From NCBI GenBank assembly GCA_965198855.1, contig CBDAPZ010000002.1, forward strand, positions 1,922,001 through 1,986,000: a stretch of DNA of 64,000 bases, read 5' to 3'. A program made the translations under genes and the position numbers. A model generated the notes under the pieces. The model was not told the DNA's origin, ran no database searches, and worked only from the letters and a program-made list of their open reading frames with translations. Shown here in pieces: positions 61,343 to 64,000 of the stretch (position 1 is the stretch's first letter; each line of letters starts with the position of its first letter). The DNA is from BOG-908 sp965198855. GTDB taxonomy: Bacteria; Pseudomonadota; Alphaproteobacteria; Acetobacterales; Acetobacteraceae.

Positions 61343-61921
61343 TCAAGTACGCTTACCGTGGACGACGTGCTTCTGGGCGACGCGCTCCACCGGCGGCGCG
61401 GCGGTGCAGGTTTCGAACGTCACCGGCTGCGCGATCGTCTTGCTGTTCACGAAGTCATGCAGCTCCGAGGAGTCATGCAGGCTCATCACTTCGTTGAACA
61501 TGTTTGCCAGGTTTTCGCAGAAGGCTGTGCCGGCTTTCAGCCCGTCCTGTTCCTGGATGTTTGCGAGGTTACTGATGTAGTCGTCATAGGCTTTGACCGC
61601 GGCCTTGCCGTAAGCACGCTTGAAATACGCGTTGAGCGCGTGTTCCTGTTCGGCCACGGTCGGCTGATAGCGCGTCATGAACGCGTTGTATTTTTCCTGC
61701 TGCTGGCAGGCCAGCGCGGTGACCATCAGTTCGCTCTTGAGGCCCTCTATATCGAAGGCAGTGCGGTCCGCAGGGAACTCGCAAACCGGGGCCGACGCGG
61801 CGGCAGCCGTCACTTTGGCCTTGCCGTGGCTGACGTGTTTGGTCGCGGCATCGGCGATGCCACTGGAGAGCAGCGGTGCCACAAAGAGGCCGGCAAGCAG
61901 GGCATACGAGGCGACGCGCAT
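61343..61921 (-). CDS. exported protein of unknown function
   Basis: 192 residues. Signal peptide (residues ~1-26: MRVASYALLAGLFVAPLLSS, then GIADA). The mature part is helical, with CEFPADRTAFDIEGLKSELM, YNAFMTRYQPTVAEQEHALN and AYFKRAYGKAAVKAYDDYIS, and conserved-looking cysteines (C47, C73, C134, C171) that could form disulfides. I recognise no family; no membrane segment after the signal peptide. Confidence 0.7.
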   Translation of the reverse strand: MRVASYALLAGLFVAPLLSSGIADAATKHVSHGKAKVTAAAASAPVCEFPADRTAFDIEGLKSELMVTALACQQQEKYNAFMTRYQPTVAEQEHALNAYFKRAYGKAAVKAYDDYISNLANIQEQDGLKAGTAFCENLANMFNEVMSLHDSSELHDFVNSKTIAQPVTFETCTAAPPVERVAQKHVVHGKRT

Positions 61922-62191
61922 AATTTAGAACTCCATCGAGGCAATTTGAGACAGAGGTAAACCGGCCCCCAAGATCGATAGCAACTTATTTTTAATTGTG
62001 GTGCACTGCCAAGGGTTAACGTGACCTTCTTAAGACATAATTTGAGCATGATGTGCATAGGACACAGCGGGGCCTCTTTCTTCGCGCGGTTATCGTCAGG
62101 GTTCCCCCTGGTCCGACGCGCGGCACCACGCTATGCGCTCTCTTCCGCCCGGTTGTCCCCGGGCACGCTTCCAAGAAAGAGTGTTCGGAGC

Positions 62192-62653
62192 ATGCGCGTG
62201 CAGCCAAGATTGCTGGTTTCCTCGATCCTTCCACTTGTCGGCCTGGGCGTGCTCCTGGCCGGGTGTGCCAAGCCGCCTGCACCGGCGGCCGAGGCACCTG
62301 CCGCGCTGCCGCCGCATCTCGGGCCGCCGCCGGCAGCAAACTGCGTGGTCGCCCCTTTCCATGTGGCTGATGGTGCAAGCGCGGACGTGGCAATGAGCGT
62401 CAGCAATGATGGCGGCTTCTGTGCAGCCACGTTGACGACGGCTGGCGGCACGCCCTTTGACGCACCGCTGGTGCCGGAGAAGCCGCTGCATGGCGAGGAT
62501 TCCGTGGTGCAGTACAACGGCAAGACCAGCGTGGAATACTCGGCCAATACCGGTTTCGTCGGTACGGACCGATTTGTCGTGAAGCTGATCGTGAAAGGTC
62601 AGCCGGGCTACACCACATTGACGGTGTCGGTGGACGTGCATCCGCGGTCCTGA
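62192..62653 (+). CDS. lipoprotein of unknown function with Ig-like/beta domain
   Basis: 153 residues from ATG 62192. Lipobox LLAGC (Cys near residue 23), a Pro/Ala-rich linker, then a beta-rich segment (CVVAPFHVADGASADVAMSV, SVEYSANTGFVGTDRFVVKL, YTTLTVSVDVHPRS) resembling small Ig-like envelope domains. Function unknown. The longer frame from 62021 is not supported. The gap 61922-62191 shows only divergent promoter space. Confidence 0.7.
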   Translation: MRVQPRLLVSSILPLVGLGVLLAGCAKPPAPAAEAPAALPPHLGPPPAANCVVAPFHVADGASADVAMSVSNDGGFCAATLTTAGGTPFDAPLVPEKPLHGEDSVVQYNGKTSVEYSANTGFVGTDRFVVKLIVKGQPGYTTLTVSVDVHPRS

Positions 62654-62685
62654 CCGAACCGTCTCTATAAAGGTGCCTCTGTATC

Positions 62686-63753
62686 GTGCGTGTAGTCGTG
62701 GCCATGTCCGGAGGCGTGGATAGCAGCGTCGTTGCCGGCCTCCTGCACGAGGCCGGCCATGAGGTGATCGGCATCACCCTGCAGCTTTACGATCACGGCC
62801 AAGCCGCGAAGCGGAAGGGTGCGTGTTGTGCAGGCAAGGACATCCACGATGCCCGCAACGTGGCTGACCGGCTCGGCATCCCGCATTACGTGATCGACGC
62901 GGAGGCGCGGTTCCGTGCCAGCGTGATCGATGATTTTGCCGGCTCATATGCCAGAGGCGAGACGCCGGTTCCGTGCGTCCGCTGCAACCAGGGGCCAAAA
63001 TTCACCGATCTGCTCGGACTGGCGCGCGATCTGGGGGCCACCGCCTTGGCGACGGGACATTACGTACGTCGTGTGGAGGGTCCGGGCGGCGCGGAATTGC
63101 ATCGTGCGGCAGACCCGCAGCGCGACCAGAGCTGGTTCCTGTTTGCCACGACGCAGGCTCAGCTCGACTTTTGTCGCTTTCCGCTGGGCGACATGCAGGA
63201 CAAGGCGGAGACCCGGGCCGTCGCCGCGCGGCTCGGCCTGGAGGTCGCGGACAAGCCTGACAGCCAGGATATCTGTTTTGTTCCGCAGGGCAGCTACGCC
63301 GAGATCGTCGGCAGGCTGCAGCCCGAGGCGATCGCACCTGGTGAGATCGTCAGCCGTGATGGCCGAGTGCTGGAGAGGCACGCAGGGATCGGTCGCTACA
63401 CCGTAGGCCAAGCCAAGCGCTTGGGCGCTGCGTCCAATGATGGTGGTGAGTCGCAGATCGTGATTTCGCTAGAGCCCGGCACGCGTCGTGTGGTGGTGGG
63501 GCCGCGCGATACGGTCACGGATCGACTGCGCTTGCGTGAGATGAACTGGTTGATCCAGCCGCCGGCGGACGGGTTGCGCTGCAACGTCAAGCTCCGTGCA
63601 CGTGATACGATGCGAGAAGCTGTCGTTCATCGCACCGAAGAAGGCGCCGAGATTACCCTGGACCTTCCAGCTTTGCCCGCCCCCGGCCAAGGTTGCGTTC
63701 TCTACGAGGGCGACCGAGTTCTAGGCGGCGGATTCATCCAACGCCCCCGATAA
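62686..63753 (+). CDS. mnmA: tRNA-specific 2-thiouridylase MnmA
   Basis: 355 residues, GTG start. PP-loop SGGVDSSVVAGL (~8-19) binds ATP; the catalytic pair is in PCVRCNQGPKF and SQDICFV. It installs the 2-thio group of s2U at the wobble position of tRNAs for Lys, Glu and Gln, with sulfur relayed from IscS. Single gene; a GC-rich palindrome follows. Confidence 0.95.
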   Translation: MRVVVAMSGGVDSSVVAGLLHEAGHEVIGITLQLYDHGQAAKRKGACCAGKDIHDARNVADRLGIPHYVIDAEARFRASVIDDFAGSYARGETPVPCVRCNQGPKFTDLLGLARDLGATALATGHYVRRVEGPGGAELHRAADPQRDQSWFLFATTQAQLDFCRFPLGDMQDKAETRAVAARLGLEVADKPDSQDICFVPQGSYAEIVGRLQPEAIAPGEIVSRDGRVLERHAGIGRYTVGQAKRLGAASNDGGESQIVISLEPGTRRVVVGPRDTVTDRLRLREMNWLIQPPADGLRCNVKLRARDTMREAVVHRTEEGAEITLDLPALPAPGQGCVLYEGDRVLGGGFIQRPR

Positions 63754-63757
63754 TGAC

Positions 63758-63798
63758 GGGGGATTTGGGGGGGCAGTCACTGCTCCCCCAAACTTCCT
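63758..63798. repeat. GC-rich palindromic element, copy B
   Basis: G-run, TTTGGGG...GCAGTCACTGC...CCCCAAA, then CTTCCTT: the same layout as copy A at 49251. It lies between mnmA and the convergent dps-like gene and could end both transcripts. Confidence 0.65.
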
Positions 63799-63801
63799 TA
63801 A

Positions 63802-64000
63802 TTACTTGCCATCACCATCGCGCAGCGTACCAATCGGCTCCTGCACATGGGCCTCAAGGAACCAAAGCTGCTTGTCGATGCCGCGGGACACTTCGGTAAA
63901 CAGATCCGCGGTGTCGGCATCGCCGGCTTCCGCAGTCGCGTCGATATTCTCGCGCAGTGCATTGCCGAAATCCGCAAAGCGGTCGATCAGCGCCGCCAGA
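63802..64000 (-). CDS. dps: Dps-family DNA-binding ferritin-like protein (partial)
   Basis: Only the last ~65 residues are in the window; the start lies beyond the right edge. The tail LIDRFADFGNALRENIDATA then DADTADLFTEVSRGIDKQLW followed by FLEAHVQEP is the C-terminal helix of the Dps family. Dps proteins form 12-mers that oxidise and store iron and protect DNA in stationary phase or peroxide stress. Confidence 0.85.
   Translation of the reverse strand, partial: LAALIDRFADFGNALRENIDATAEAGDADTADLFTEVSRGIDKQLWFLEAHVQEPIGTLRDGDGK

Noticed and set aside
61343..61921. Transposase function for the gene beside the palindromic element
   Set aside because: It has a signal peptide and exported-protein pattern, with no nuclease or integrase motifs.

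Overview
The window is GC-rich alphaproteobacterial chromosome. The gene content (a complete division and cell-wall cluster ending in ftsZ-lpxC, pqqCDE, an NAD-linked formate dehydrogenase, a carA with an N-terminal helix-turn-helix, OmpA proteins) and many small AT-rich intergenic repeats suggest the Acetobacteraceae (order Rhodospirillales). The family assignment is inference; no 16S gene is present. I see no tRNA or rRNA genes, no CRISPR array, no transposase and no prophage.

Layout. (1) 1-7.3 kb is accessory catabolic sequence: a partial TetR regulator, a UGSC-motif protein with an unrecognised partner, an AhpD-like protein, a ThDP enzyme, a SnoaL-like protein, a Rieske oxygenase and a GlcG/HbpS-like protein. 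(2) 7.4-28 kb holds the RNase P RNA and then the whole dcw cluster: mraZ, rsmH, ftsL, ftsI, murE, murF, mraY, murD, ftsW, murG, murC, murB, ddl, ftsQ, ftsA, ftsZ, lpxC. Almost every pair up to ftsA overlaps by about 4 bases, and MraZ-box-like repeats precede mraZ. (3) 28-34.5 kb holds a second Rieske oxygenase, several small stress-type proteins, a FUSC transporter, a cyclophilin and a methyltransferase. (4) 34.5-41.5 kb is a minus-strand carA-orf-carB-greA-ilvA run. (5) 41.7-49.2 kb holds lipA and coq10, small secreted proteins, a double retropepsin lipoprotein, arfB, and a GNAT-nitrilase-ketosteroid-isomerase cassette. (6) 49.3-57.4 kb holds a LysR regulator, fdsGBA formate dehydrogenase and pqqCDE. 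(7) 57.4-64 kb holds a frameshifted 2-hydroxyacid dehydrogenase, two OmpA paralogues, a large palindromic element, two envelope proteins, mnmA and a partial dps.

How the genes fit together. The dcw block makes UDP-MurNAc-pentapeptide and lipid II and builds the divisome. The car genes feed pyrimidine and arginine synthesis, with greA and ilvA downstream. Formate oxidation (fds) and PQQ synthesis (pqq) both serve respiratory metabolism, but each locus lacks usual members here (fdsC/fdsD and pqqA/pqqB).

The most striking non-coding signal is a dispersed repeat, 11 copies in 64 kb. Each copy is built from a hairpin arm plus a short A/T-rich palindrome, and complete copies are two arms in inverted orientation. 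One copy supplies the last codons and stop of coq10. A ~208-base nested-palindrome element at 61133-61340 and a similar one at 35688-35784 are separate families. The UGSC gene pair is the best candidate for a poorly described protein system.
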